Assembly (NCBI GenBank): GCA_964534175.1 | Contig: CAZHNS010000010.1 | Location: 1-63,809, forward strand | Source of the DNA: JAFGHJ01 sp964534175 | GTDB lineage: Bacteria; Hydrothermota; UBA3072 | Length of the DNA: 63,809 bases | Direction: 5' to 3' | Shown: one piece after another, positions 51,959 through 60,604 of the stretch | Numbering within the stretch: the stretch's first letter is position 1 | Layout: the number at the start of each line of letters is the position of its first letter | Translations under genes and position numbers: made by a program | Notes under the pieces: model-generated | Databases searched by the model: none | Told to the model about the DNA's origin: nothing | Seen by the model: the letters and a program-made list of their open reading frames with translations, nothing else

Positions 51959-52894
51959 TCATCTGCGTCCCATCTGACTCTTAACATAACTCTTATAAAT
52001 AATATACAAAAGAGCCACCCTTTCCTGAATTCTGAAGGTAAAAATAGAAAGAATCTTTTGTAACCCAAGCGCATAAGGAATAAACGAATGAGTATTCTTT
52101 ATCAACAAAATCCCTTTCTCTCTTAAATTAATAGTTTGGTTATAAATCTCCTTCACTAGATTTATATCGATTTTTGAGTAATTCCCATGCCCGGGCAGAA
52201 CCAAACTGGGAGAAATTTCTAAAATTTTTTCCAAGGAAGAAATAGCTTCATCTATATCTGAAGACGGGACATTAAGCACCGCAGGGCGCTTAAAAGAAAA
52301 AGTCGCTATAAGGTCACCTGTAACAAGCGCATAATCAAGAAAAAAACCAACTTCATCGAGTGTATGACCGGGGAGGAAAGCAACTTTGATTCCATGCCGG
52401 ACTTCCCCATCAGAAAAACAATCATCAACCCGCACCGCATGACCACCTATAGAGAGAAATTTCCCATAAAATTTAACCAGATAACGAACCAGAGTTTCAA
52501 TTCTCTTTCTTTTTTTCATATCCATGGGATATAGTCTCTTCAAGATAGAATCATCTAGTTTCTCAATTTCAATAAGACCTTTTATAGGTGGTTCTTTTTC
52601 AATAAAATTCTTAGCGCCAGGATGACAAACTATTTTCATTTGTTTTTCCTGTAGCAGATAATAGGCAAGTCCCGTATGATCAGGATGATTATGCGTAAAC
52701 CATATTTCATCGATATTTTTTACCTCCATCCCAGCTTCTCTCAACAAAGGGTTAAGCGCCTTTATCTTCATAACCGGATTATAGCCCGGATCTACAAGTA
52801 TATTAGCTTCTCCCTTTATTAGAGTTGTGTTGGATGAGGGAACCTTCCTTAAATAGAAATATATTTTATCACTAATCTTTGTTACTTTATTCAC
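51959..52894 (-). CDS. Metallo-beta-lactamase-fold hydrolase
   Basis: A 311-residue MBL protein. The metal motif is HNHPDH (H68, H70, D72, H73), with further ligands in HPGAK, GHTLDEVG, VTGDL and LPGHG. This is the set for a dinuclear hydrolase of the glyoxalase II/flavodiiron-lactamase superfamily. The C-terminal ~90 residues (NQTINLREKGILLIKNTHSFIPYALGLQKILSIF) form a helical extension. The substrate is unknown. Divergent from the epimerase gene. Confidence 0.85.
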   Translation of the reverse strand: MNKVTKISDKIYFYLRKVPSSNTTLIKGEANILVDPGYNPVMKIKALNPLLREAGMEVKNIDEIWFTHNHPDHTGLAYYLLQEKQMKIVCHPGAKNFIEKEPPIKGLIEIEKLDDSILKRLYPMDMKKRKRIETLVRYLVKFYGKFLSIGGHAVRVDDCFSDGEVRHGIKVAFLPGHTLDEVGFFLDYALVTGDLIATFSFKRPAVLNVPSSDIDEAISSLEKILEISPSLVLPGHGNYSKIDINLVKEIYNQTINLREKGILLIKNTHSFIPYALGLQKILSIFTFRIQERVALLYIIYKSYVKSQMGRR

Positions 52895-52905
52895 TTCAAT
52901 AAAAT

Positions 52906-52934
52906 ATCGTAGTTGTTTTTTCTACCTTTGTCAA
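52906..52934 (-). promoter_or_regulatory. Promoter of the MBL gene
   Basis: On the minus strand, TTGACA (52934-52929) and TACGAT (52911-52906) with a 17-base spacer. The CACGAAACAC repeat is located directly upstream of the -35. Confidence 0.6.
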
Positions 52935-52945
52935 CCGCGATTTTT

Positions 52946-53020
52946 TAAACCACGAAACACTCTAAATACACGAAAATTTTTTACCAATTAACGAATTCAC
53001 TAATTAACCAATATACCAAT
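52946..53020. repeat. CCACGAAACAC tract and TTAACCAATATACCAAT tract
   Basis: AAACCACGAAACACTCTAAATACACGAAA (52947-52975) belongs to the CACAAAG family. TACCAATTAACGAATTCACTAATTAACCAATATACCAAT (52982-53020) is a second quasi-periodic A/T tract, similar to 55247-55270. Confidence 0.5.
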
Positions 53021-53046
53021 ATTAAGATTCGAAGAATCTTAATATT
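53018..53046. promoter_or_regulatory. Perfect 29-bp palindrome between divergent genes
   Basis: AATATTAAGATTC-GAA-GAATCTTAATATT, 13-bp perfect arms with a 3-base centre. No gene ends here, so it is not a terminator. It lies just before the probable promoter of the epimerase gene and 84 bases from the MBL promoter; an operator is plausible. Confidence 0.5.
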
Positions 53047-53052
53047 ATGCTC

Positions 53053-53080
53053 TTGATATTTTACATTATTTAAATAAATT
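53053..53080 (+). promoter_or_regulatory. Possible promoter of the epimerase gene
   Basis: TTGATA at 53053-53058 and TAAATT at 53075-53080, 16-base spacer. The rest of the leader is A/T rich. Confidence 0.3.
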
Positions 53081-53140
53081 TAAATAATAAATTCATAAAA
53101 AATTATCGAGTATAAATCTAACCCCAGAGGGAGATAATAT

Positions 53141-54145
53141 ATGAAAGTATTATTTATTGGAGGAACAGGTGTTATCAGTTCGGCGTGTGCCGAACTGGCA
53201 GTCGAAAAAGGTTTCGAGCTTTATCTTTTAAATCGAGGTAAAACTAAAAGACCTGTTCCAAAAAAAGCTCATATCCTGTGTGGAGACATTAGAGATAGAA
53301 CTTCAGCTGAGTCGGCTATAGGAAACAGAACATTCGATGTTGTTGTAAACTGGGTCGCTTTTACACCCGAACATATAAAAAGAGATCTCGAATTATTTGG
53401 CGGCAGGACAGGGCAATATATATTCATTAGTTCAGCCTCTGCCTATCAAACTCCGCCCAAAAAACTTCCTGTCAACGAATTTACTCCTTTGTCTAACAAT
53501 TTCTGGAAATACTCAAGGGATAAGATTGCCTGCGAAAAACTTCTCCTACAATCTTACCGAAAAGGCCATTTCCCGGTAACTATCGTACGGCCATCTCACA
53601 CCTACGACTGTACACTACTCCCCATGCATAACAAATACACATTGGTAGACCGTATGCGAAAAGGAAAAAAAGTCATCGTACATGGTGACGGAACTTCACT
53701 ATGGGTACTAACACATCACAGGGATTTTGCCAGGGGCTTTGTAGGTTTAATTGGCGACTCACTAGCTATAGGAGAATCTTTCCACATAACTTCAGATGAA
53801 CTTCTTTCATGGAACCAAATCTACGAGATACTGGCCTATACTGCAGGAACTGAAGCCAAAATAGTACATATACCTTCAGAGTTTATAGCCTCATTTGACC
53901 CTGAGTGGGGTGCGAACCTTCTGGGGGATAAATCTCACAGCATGATATTTGATAATTCAAAAATAAAACGGTTTGTCCCGGATTATACCGCCACCATCCC
54001 TTTCTTTACTGGAGCGCAGGAAATTATTAGCTGGTATAACGCGGATCCTTCAAGGCAAATAGTTGATGAAGAGGAAAACCAGATAATAGATAAAATCATT
54101 GCAAGGTATGAAATGGCGCTGCCACATAGAAAAAAGAAATCCTAA
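53141..54145 (+). CDS. SDR-family NAD-dependent epimerase/dehydratase (CSP41-like)
   Basis: A 334-residue extended SDR. The dinucleotide motif is GGTGVIS (7-13), the strand LCGDIRDR, SSASAY as the active-site Ser region and YSRDK with Y124 and K128. The central region (FISSASAYQTP and HPVTIVRPSHTYD-like IVRPSHTYDCTLL) resembles the CSP41/isoflavone reductase-like sugar epimerases often named as NAD-dependent epimerase/dehydratase. AGAGGGAG precedes the ATG. The substrate is unknown. A small coiled-coil lipoprotein follows. Confidence 0.85.
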   Translation: MKVLFIGGTGVISSACAELAVEKGFELYLLNRGKTKRPVPKKAHILCGDIRDRTSAESAIGNRTFDVVVNWVAFTPEHIKRDLELFGGRTGQYIFISSASAYQTPPKKLPVNEFTPLSNNFWKYSRDKIACEKLLLQSYRKGHFPVTIVRPSHTYDCTLLPMHNKYTLVDRMRKGKKVIVHGDGTSLWVLTHHRDFARGFVGLIGDSLAIGESFHITSDELLSWNQIYEILAYTAGTEAKIVHIPSEFIASFDPEWGANLLGDKSHSMIFDNSKIKRFVPDYTATIPFFTGAQEIISWYNADPSRQIVDEEENQIIDKIIARYEMALPHRKKKS

Positions 54146-54195
54146 CTTTAAATCTTTTAAAATCGAAGTAAATTTACGGAAACCAGGAGGGCAAT

Positions 54196-54471
54196 ATGAG
54201 AAATTTGATAATAATAATCCCTTTTCTTCTCTCAATAATCGGTTGCAACGCACCTCAGTCAGATGAAATTGCAAAAATACAAAATAAAATTACCGAGATA
54301 ACCAATAAATTGAAAACAGTAGAAGAGGGCACCCGCTTGAAAGCTAAGGACGGAATAGAAGAACTAAAAGATAAGATGGAGAGTCTCGATGAAATTATTG
54401 AAAAACTAGATAAGATAGAAGATAAACTCGATCAAATAGACAAGAGACTTGATAAATTAGAAAAAAAATAA
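54196..54471 (+). CDS. Small coiled-coil lipoprotein
   Basis: A 91-residue lipoprotein with lipobox SIIGC (Cys 17). The mature part is a nearly pure heptad coiled coil (IQNKITEITNKLKTVEEG; ESLDEIIEKLDKIEDKLDQIDKRLDKLEKK). Lpp-like in form but with no C-terminal Lys-Tyr-Arg-Lys for peptidoglycan linkage except a terminal KK. AGGAGG precedes the ATG. It ends five bases from the converging glycosylase gene. Confidence 0.8.
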   Translation: MRNLIIIIPFLLSIIGCNAPQSDEIAKIQNKITEITNKLKTVEEGTRLKAKDGIEELKDKMESLDEIIEKLDKIEDKLDQIDKRLDKLEKK

Positions 54472-54475
54472 AAAT

Positions 54476-55225
54476 TTACTTTTGCTCAAAAAACCTCTGC
54501 AGATATGCCTCTGCGAGTCCTCTATACCTACCCCACAGTTTCTTACTGCTTTCTTCAAAGTCGTTAGAGATACCATAGTTTTCTTTCATTATCTTTTCTG
54601 TCAAACAATCAATATAAAAAGAATCGTAGTCTCTTTTCTGAAAAATATTGTAGAGATTTACAGAATAATTACCTATACCCTTGATGTTTTTTATATCCAT
54701 TTTACCAAAATTCCTGGTTAGCTCCATAATATAGGAAATCTTGTATCCTATTCGTAAATTTTTTATCTGTTCCTCTTCGTAATTCGCCTGCGCGAAATTC
54801 ACCTTCTTATAAACTTTTCTCATCTGTTTTCGATAATTTTTGTATGAATTATTTTGAGAAATTATAGCACCGACCAGCGCTTCAAAATCAGAAAATGCGG
54901 AAACAATTCTGGTTTTATTTATCCGCGGGAAATAACTCTTTAAAACTTTATCTTTTTTACAAAGAGCATAAAAATCTTTCAAATCTTCATCCAAACCAAA
55001 ACAATTGCAAATTCTTTTCTTTAAAACCTCAACTTCTTTCTTTTTCAAATCATCGGAAGAATTGATTACTAAATCCTTTCCTTCTTGCCCAAAAACAAGC
55101 TCGAGCTTTCTGTCGGCAAAATATACCTCCCTTTCAGGTTCATCTTCATAAAAGAAATAAAAAAGCCCAGAATTAAAAGTCTTTAAAAAATCAAAATCTT
55201 TTGTTTTAATCCTTATCTGGAACAT
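54476..55225 (-). CDS. HhH-GPD DNA glycosylase (AlkA/OGG-like)
   Basis: A 249-residue protein with a HhH-GPD domain: ALVGAIISQNNSYKNYRKQMRKV, IGYKISYIMELTR, the hairpin IKGIGNYSVNLY and the catalytic-Asp region FYIDCLTEKIMKENYG. The OGG Lys of the hairpin is replaced by Tyr (GNYS), so it is probably monofunctional. It excises damaged bases (3-methyladenine or oxidised purine). N-terminal 90 residues match the OGG/AlkA N-domain only loosely. It lies at the end of the minus-strand run. Confidence 0.8.
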   Translation of the reverse strand: MFQIRIKTKDFDFLKTFNSGLFYFFYEDEPEREVYFADRKLELVFGQEGKDLVINSSDDLKKKEVEVLKKRICNCFGLDEDLKDFYALCKKDKVLKSYFPRINKTRIVSAFSDFEALVGAIISQNNSYKNYRKQMRKVYKKVNFAQANYEEEQIKNLRIGYKISYIMELTRNFGKMDIKNIKGIGNYSVNLYNIFQKRDYDSFYIDCLTEKIMKENYGISNDFEESSKKLWGRYRGLAEAYLQRFFEQK

Positions 55226-55246
55226 AGCGTAAAGATTATAGTTTCT

Positions 55247-55270
55247 TTACTAATTAACCAATCAACTAAT
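55247..55270. repeat. ACTAATTAACCAATCAACTAATG tract at the bioY stop
   Basis: Quasi-repeated TTAACCAAT/AACTAAT units in the gap, running into the final codons of bioY. Similar to 52982-53020. Confidence 0.4.
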
Positions 55271-55891
55271 GAACTGATCCGAAGGATCCGTATTCTTCGG
55301 CAGAATCGCAGTTGCCACGGCTGAGGCAAGCAGAACCTTAATTATAGCACCGGGAACAAATGGGAAAAAACCCATTGTAAGAAGAGGCGTAAACCCAGGA
55401 AAAGAACCTTTTACTAAATAAAAATAAAACCCTAATTGAATCAATCCGGGAATAAATATTAAAAAGAAATTTACAAATAGCATCAACAAAAAAATAGAGG
55501 GAAAAGTTCGCAACTTAACATATCTATCAACAACATATCCCAGAAAAAAAGCAGCTAGTACAAAACCAATCAAATATCCTCCTGTAGGGCCAAAAACACT
55601 CCCCCCTGCAAACCACCCGACACCCAACATTCCAACACAAACATAAACCATCTGGCTTATTCCTCCCCAATTTCGCCCGAGAAGAACTCCGGCAAGGAGA
55701 ACAAAAAATGTCTGTAACGTAATAGGAACGGGTGTCCAAGCAAGAGAAACTCTAATCTGAGCTGATATCCCCGTTAAACATGCAACACCTATAGCAAAAA
55801 GACTTTTCTTTACAATTGTCAAATTACGAGACCAGTTAAAAAACAACCAGGAAGCTCTCTTAAAATCATTTAAAACCTTTACGTCATACAT
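55262..55891 (-). CDS. bioY: Biotin transporter BioY
   Basis: A 209-residue membrane protein. Six hydrophobic segments with the BioY motifs AQIRVSLAWTPVPITLQTFFVLLAG, LGRNWGG and GPTGGYLIGF. BioY is the substrate-binding component of ECF biotin uptake; EcfA/EcfT genes are not in this window and solo BioY can work alone. The N-terminal extension (MYDVKVLNDFKRASWLFFNWSRNL) is longer than normal. Works with BirA and AccB from the other clusters. Confidence 0.9.
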   Translation of the reverse strand: MYDVKVLNDFKRASWLFFNWSRNLTIVKKSLFAIGVACLTGISAQIRVSLAWTPVPITLQTFFVLLAGVLLGRNWGGISQMVYVCVGMLGVGWFAGGSVFGPTGGYLIGFVLAAFFLGYVVDRYVKLRTFPSIFLLMLFVNFFLIFIPGLIQLGFYFYLVKGSFPGFTPLLTMGFFPFVPGAIIKVLLASAVATAILPKNTDPSDQFIS

Positions 55892-55907
55892 TTCTCCCTC
55901 CTTATAC

Positions 55908-56612
55908 TTATTGCCCTACAACAAGCTTTACATTATCTTCAAAAGTAACTTCTACACCCGGTGCCGGAAATTGTTGGATGACAACATCTATTTCCCCTTC
56001 CGTCCTCTTTACCTCTGATAATACAAGACCGTACTTCAATATCTCGCCCTGCGCTTCTTCCAAGTTCATGCCATGTAGATTTGGCATCAAAAAAACCTTT
56101 CTTTTTTCGGTCCCTATGAAAATGGTAAGCATACTCCCTAAAGCTATACTATCTTCAACCGAAGGCTTCGTCTTGATAACCTTACCATCTAAACTTTTCT
56201 CTCTGACGGGATAATTTATGAAAACTCTGTTTGTTATTCCGTAACCATCGAGAGAATCTACAGCAGTCTTCCTTGAAAGCCCAACAATATCAGGTAAGGC
56301 AATCTTTTTAGCCCCTTTACTAACAACAAGTTCAATAATACTTCCGACTTTTACATCTTCCTTCGCCGGGGGTTCGGTATTTACAATAAGACCTTTAGCT
56401 ACCTCACTTGAGTATACACTGTCCGAAACGACGTATCTTAAATCAAGTGTAGAGAGAAAACTTTTTGCCTTTTCTAGGCTCATATGTTTAAGATACGGGA
56501 CTTCTATAGTCTTGCTGTGTTTAACTATAACAGGCATTAAAAAATAGAAAACTATAAAACCAAAAAGGAAAGATCCTATAACAATAGACACATAAGTGAA
56601 AATCTTCTTCAT
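55908..56612 (-). CDS. PASTA domain membrane protein 2
   Basis: A 234-residue protein. One N-terminal membrane helix (residues 5-27) and three PASTA domains (about 38-103, 104-169, 170-234), each with the (V/L)P.(L/I).G...A...L pattern. PASTA domains bind peptidoglycan or beta-lactams when attached to kinases or PBPs; no kinase or PBP is fused or adjacent. Tandem with the next PASTA protein, overlapping it by one base (TGATG). Confidence 0.88.
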   Translation of the reverse strand: MKKIFTYVSIVIGSFLFGFIVFYFLMPVIVKHSKTIEVPYLKHMSLEKAKSFLSTLDLRYVVSDSVYSSEVAKGLIVNTEPPAKEDVKVGSIIELVVSKGAKKIALPDIVGLSRKTAVDSLDGYGITNRVFINYPVREKSLDGKVIKTKPSVEDSIALGSMLTIFIGTEKRKVFLMPNLHGMNLEEAQGEILKYGLVLSEVKRTEGEIDVVIQQFPAPGVEVTFEDNVKLVVGQ

Positions 56613-57370
56613 CAGTGACCCTCACGATTTACAGTTATATCGACCTTAGAACCTTTCTCGATCATTACCCCAGGTTCTGGACTTTGTCTGATAATAATAT
56701 CAAAAGCATGCTCTCCGCTTGTGATATAACTCCTCCTTCCCAATTCAAGCCCACTTTCTTCCAAGAGTATTCGGGCCCTATATTCACTCTTCCCTCTGAG
56801 GTTAGGAACAGCTACCTTTCCTCCACCCGAAGAAACAATTAATTTTATAGGGACTGCTTCCGTAACTTTCTGCCCCGGTTCAGGTATTGTTTTCAAAACA
56901 ACATCCTTGGCTTCTTCTGATTCCTGTCTTTCAACCACACCCACACTGAGACCTCTCTCGGACAGATAGACTTTAGCTTGATTGATATCAAAACCAATAA
57001 CAGAAGGGACTACTATTTCCTCGGTCTCACCTCTGTTTGCCTCTGGGCCTTTACTCAAAACGATTCTTACAGTTGTACCTTTTTCCACTGTCTCTCCTGC
57101 AGTCGGCTTCTGATAAATAACTCTATTTTTCTTTGTCGTTGGATGAAATTTTTCATCTTCTACAATCATTTTTAGTCCTTTCTCATCCAGAATCATTTCA
57201 GCTTTTTGCAATTCTAAATTTTCGACATCCGGGACTTCTACCATTTTTACTTCCCCGGATACCACATTAGGAACAAAATACACGAAAGTAAAACAAACTA
57301 AACTGGAAACTACTAGTGAAGTTAGAAAAGCTATCCAAAAAACCTTTGCAGAACTCTGCTGATAATACAT
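56612..57370 (-). CDS. PASTA domain membrane protein 1
   Basis: A 252-residue protein. One N-terminal membrane helix (residues about 9-33) and three PASTA domains (about 42-108, 120-183, 185-250). The sequence differs enough from its neighbour that the duplication is old. Together they look like a stand-alone peptidoglycan-sensing or scaffolding pair. It starts five bases after rsmB. Confidence 0.88.
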   Translation of the reverse strand: MYYQQSSAKVFWIAFLTSLVVSSLVCFTFVYFVPNVVSGEVKMVEVPDVENLELQKAEMILDEKGLKMIVEDEKFHPTTKKNRVIYQKPTAGETVEKGTTVRIVLSKGPEANRGETEEIVVPSVIGFDINQAKVYLSERGLSVGVVERQESEEAKDVVLKTIPEPGQKVTEAVPIKLIVSSGGGKVAVPNLRGKSEYRARILLEESGLELGRRSYITSGEHAFDIIIRQSPEPGVMIEKGSKVDITVNREGH

Positions 57371-57375
57371 AACGA

Positions 57376-58632
57376 CTACCTCCTTATAAGTACCGCGCCG
57401 AATCCCCCATCATAGTGGGGATATCCGGGAAGATTCCGAATAAAGGGATCCTCCTCGCATGCGCATTTAACAATAAAATCAGGATTTTTTTCTAAAAACC
57501 ATTGTACCTGTTTTTCGTTTTCCTGCGGAAGAATAGAACATGTCGAATATACCAAAACTCCTCCTCTTTTTAGATTCTCCGCAGCAGCGCTTAACATCTC
57601 TCTCTGTAAAGCAATAAGCCTGCTTAAAGATTCCGGAGTTAGGTTCCATCTGAGCTCGCCCTTTTTCCCCATAACTCCCGTACCAGAACAAGGTACATCC
57701 AAAAGTATCCTATCCGTTTGGGCAACCCTAAAATATTTTACATCAGCCTTAATCGGATAAATGCTCTTTATACCCAATCGCTCGGCATTGCTAACCACCA
57801 TATAGAGATCCTTTTTATCGACAGACAACACGATCCCCTCGTCTCCCATAACTTCAGCTATCCCGGTACTCTTCGTCCCGGGAGCAGAACATAAATCGAG
57901 TATAATTTCGTCCTTTTCGGCAGAAAGAATCTCCGTGTTCATCGTCTGAGTAACACCCTGAATTTGGAAATAACCTCTTTTAAAGCTATCACTATAAACA
58001 ACACTACTCTCCGCCAAGAGATTATATTCTCTCCCCTCTATTTTTTTCGCATCAAAACCTTCTTCTATTAAATTTTTAAGCACCTCCCGTGGTGATGCCT
58101 TCAATCTGTTAACTCGAATCGTTGTAACAGGTGGGCGGTTACTCTCTTTTAATATATTTTCCGTTTTCTCTCCATATTCATCCATCAACAGGCAAACCAA
58201 AAACTCCGGGAAAGAGTAGAACGTAGACAAATATTTTAAAGGTTCCTCAGGATAAGTTACAGGATGGAGATTTCTAAGGACTGCATTTACAAGGGAAGCA
58301 GTTCCGTTATGCCCGTATTTTTTTGCAAGATTTACACTTTCATTTACCACAGCGTGATCTGGGTCAGCGCTGAATAGCAGCCCATAAGCCCCTTCTCTCA
58401 GTATATTTCTAATAGGCAAAGGCAAACTTTTAAGTTTTTTATTTTTTAAATGTTTTTCCAGTATATAATCGAGTCTTTTAATCATCTTAACTGTTCCATA
58501 ATAATAATCATAGGCTTTCTGTATATCCTTATCTGCTCTATCTCCTTTCCGTAATTCTACAAAACTTCTTAAAGTCTTTCTTCCGTTTTCAAACTCGATT
58601 AAAGCCTGTAAAGCTAATTCGCGTCCATTCAT
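57376..58632 (-). CDS. rsmB: 16S rRNA m5C967 methyltransferase RsmB
   Basis: A 418-residue protein. The N-terminal NusB-like domain (RELALQALIEFENGRKTLRSFVELRKGDRADKDI) precedes the NOL1/NOP2/Sun methyltransferase: LDLCSAPGTKS (SAM binding), DVPCSGTGVM with the catalytic-assist Cys, and STCSILPQENEKQV with the nucleophile Cys. It methylates C967 in helix 31 of 16S rRNA. It overlaps cysS by four bases and is followed by two PASTA genes. Confidence 0.93.
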   Translation of the reverse strand: MNGRELALQALIEFENGRKTLRSFVELRKGDRADKDIQKAYDYYYGTVKMIKRLDYILEKHLKNKKLKSLPLPIRNILREGAYGLLFSADPDHAVVNESVNLAKKYGHNGTASLVNAVLRNLHPVTYPEEPLKYLSTFYSFPEFLVCLLMDEYGEKTENILKESNRPPVTTIRVNRLKASPREVLKNLIEEGFDAKKIEGREYNLLAESSVVYSDSFKRGYFQIQGVTQTMNTEILSAEKDEIILDLCSAPGTKSTGIAEVMGDEGIVLSVDKKDLYMVVSNAERLGIKSIYPIKADVKYFRVAQTDRILLDVPCSGTGVMGKKGELRWNLTPESLSRLIALQREMLSAAAENLKRGGVLVYSTCSILPQENEKQVQWFLEKNPDFIVKCACEEDPFIRNLPGYPHYDGGFGAVLIRR

Positions 58633-59966
58633 TTCAATCTCCAGATACTCCCTTCAGGATTGTCCTGTATCAGCACCCCGCTCTCCTCAAGAACAGTTCT
58701 TATCCTATCAGCCATATCGTAGTTACCCTCATCTCTGAGATCATTGCGTAATTTTACAATTTCCTCGATAGCAGGGCTGAGTTCCTGCTTTCCACCTCTA
58801 AAATCAAAACCAAGAGTCTCCAGCAGAAAAGCCAAGGTTTCTCTAAAGGAACCCATATCTTTTTTATCTGCCTTAAGCCCTCTGTTAACCACATCAAAGG
58901 CCAGGGCTACAGCCCCGGGAGTTCCAAGATCATCATTCATTTTATCTTCAAATGATTCAATCAAATCTGAAAACAAATTACCTTTCATTCCTTTAGAAAT
59001 ATTCAAAAAATTAACAATCTTTTCCCAACCGGAAACAGCCTGCTTAAGCATATCAGTATTATAGTCTATAGGATTTCTATAATGCGCTTGCAACAGATAC
59101 AGCCGAATAGCATTTGGGTCAAACCTGGCCAAAAGTTCTCCTATTGGCACAAAATTCAACAAAGACTTTGACATCTTTTCTCCCTTTATGTTAAGCATCT
59201 CGTTATGCACCCAAAATCTTGCAAACACTTTACCGGTTGCAGTCTCAGACTGAGCAATCTCATTTTCATGATGCGGAAAAATCAAATCACTTCCACCACC
59301 ATGAATATCTATTGTTTTCCCAAGATAATAATTTGCCATTGCAGAACATTCTATGTGCCAGCCGGGTCTTCCTTTTCCCCAGGGAGAAAACCAAGAAGGC
59401 TCCGAAGATTTTGCTTTCTTCCATAAAACAAAATCGAGTGGGTCTTCTTTATTTTTGTTTACCTTAATCCTTGCCCCCGACCTCAAATCCTCCACTTTTT
59501 TCCTGGAGAGTTTGCCATAATCTTTAAATTTGCGAACACTAAAAAACACATTTCCATCTTTTTGATAAGCTACTCCCTTTTTCTCTAATTTTTGCACAAG
59601 ACTTATTATTTCTTCAATATGCTGGGTTGCTCTCGGGTAAAAAGCAGCTTCCAAAATATTAAGACGGCTAATTACATCTTTATATTCGTTTTCAAAATAG
59701 GCGGCTATCTCTCTATAATCTTTCCCCTCTTCTTCTGCTTTCGTAATAACCTTATCGTCAATATCCGTGAAGTTAACTATTAATTTAACATCGTATCCGA
59801 GATATTTCAAATAGCGATGAAGGACATCTGAAGTGAGAGCTGCTCTGATGTGGCCAATATGAGGGGCTTCCTGCAAAGTCATACCGCAATAATAAATCGT
59901 AACTTCTTTCCCTTTTAAGGGCTTAAATTCTTCTTTTTCTCTGCTTAACGTATTGTAAAGCCTCAT
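58629..59966 (-). CDS. cysS: Cysteinyl-tRNA synthetase
   Basis: A 445-residue class I synthetase. YYCGMT has the Zn-binding Cys27; the HIGH motif is HIGH at 36-39, with ligands in CSAMANYYLG and HGGGSDLIFPHHENEIAQSE, and the KMSKS motif is KMSKS near 265. It charges tRNA-Cys. The ATG shares one base with the stop of the gene upstream. Confidence 0.96.
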   Translation of the reverse strand: MRLYNTLSREKEEFKPLKGKEVTIYYCGMTLQEAPHIGHIRAALTSDVLHRYLKYLGYDVKLIVNFTDIDDKVITKAEEEGKDYREIAAYFENEYKDVISRLNILEAAFYPRATQHIEEIISLVQKLEKKGVAYQKDGNVFFSVRKFKDYGKLSRKKVEDLRSGARIKVNKNKEDPLDFVLWKKAKSSEPSWFSPWGKGRPGWHIECSAMANYYLGKTIDIHGGGSDLIFPHHENEIAQSETATGKVFARFWVHNEMLNIKGEKMSKSLLNFVPIGELLARFDPNAIRLYLLQAHYRNPIDYNTDMLKQAVSGWEKIVNFLNISKGMKGNLFSDLIESFEDKMNDDLGTPGAVALAFDVVNRGLKADKKDMGSFRETLAFLLETLGFDFRGGKQELSPAIEEIVKLRNDLRDEGNYDMADRIRTVLEESGVLIQDNPEGSIWRLK

Positions 59967-60580
59967 TAAAACTTAAACCCCACTTTAATTTCTTTATCCT
60001 TAATTTCCATAGAAATTCTTTTTCCGAAAAAGTAGGTTGTAAAAAGACTGACAACTCTATTGGCTACAGCAAGACCAATCATATTGGTAGCCCTCTGGCT
60101 CAGCCTTCTTTTATCTCGCCTCATATCTCTATAATTGTCTTCTAATTCACCAGATTGCCAATCCCAGGCATCAGAACCCGTATACGAATTCTCCTCTATA
60201 TACTCCTTTCTCGCCTCTATTCTATCCTGCATCACCTCAGCATCCAGAGTATCGGGATATAATCTTCTTGCTTCTTCTTTAACCGATTCATTATAGTCAA
60301 TATTTGTCAGAAAATCTTCCATTGCATTAAAATAGTCCTCGTCTTCATTGCTGAGATTTGCGGTTGCATAAAGAGCAACAAAGTTACGAGATATTTCATC
60401 TCTCTTATTCTCTTGTGTCTTGCTGTCAAAATAAGTCAACCAAATCGCCGCTTCCGCTACCATAAAACACAACCCTCTCTCTTTGTCTCCCATCAGGTAA
60501 TCTCCGGAACCGGGGAGAACAAAAGAGGAAAAAGCCGCTTTTGCCGGAGTTATCGAAAAAAGAATAGTAAGCAACAACAT
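59966..60580 (-). CDS. Secreted or membrane protein, DUF5683-like
   Basis: A 204-residue protein. N-terminal signal peptide (MLLLTILFSITPAKAA), then VLPGSGDYLMGDKERG, a PGSGQ-Y-type motif, and a membrane-like segment GLCFMVAEAAIWLTYF. The middle part is Asp/Glu/Arg-rich helical (about 45-150). A second hydrophobic segment lies near 165-185. The PGSG-Y motif and TM pairs resemble DUF5683 family proteins of FCB bacteria, function unknown. GGGAGGAG precedes the ATG. Confidence 0.6.
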   Translation of the reverse strand: MLLLTILFSITPAKAAFSSFVLPGSGDYLMGDKERGLCFMVAEAAIWLTYFDSKTQENKRDEISRNFVALYATANLSNEDEDYFNAMEDFLTNIDYNESVKEEARRLYPDTLDAEVMQDRIEARKEYIEENSYTGSDAWDWQSGELEDNYRDMRRDKRRLSQRATNMIGLAVANRVVSLFTTYFFGKRISMEIKDKEIKVGFKF

Positions 60581-60604
60581 TAATGCTCCTCCCTTGTTTA
60601 TCTT

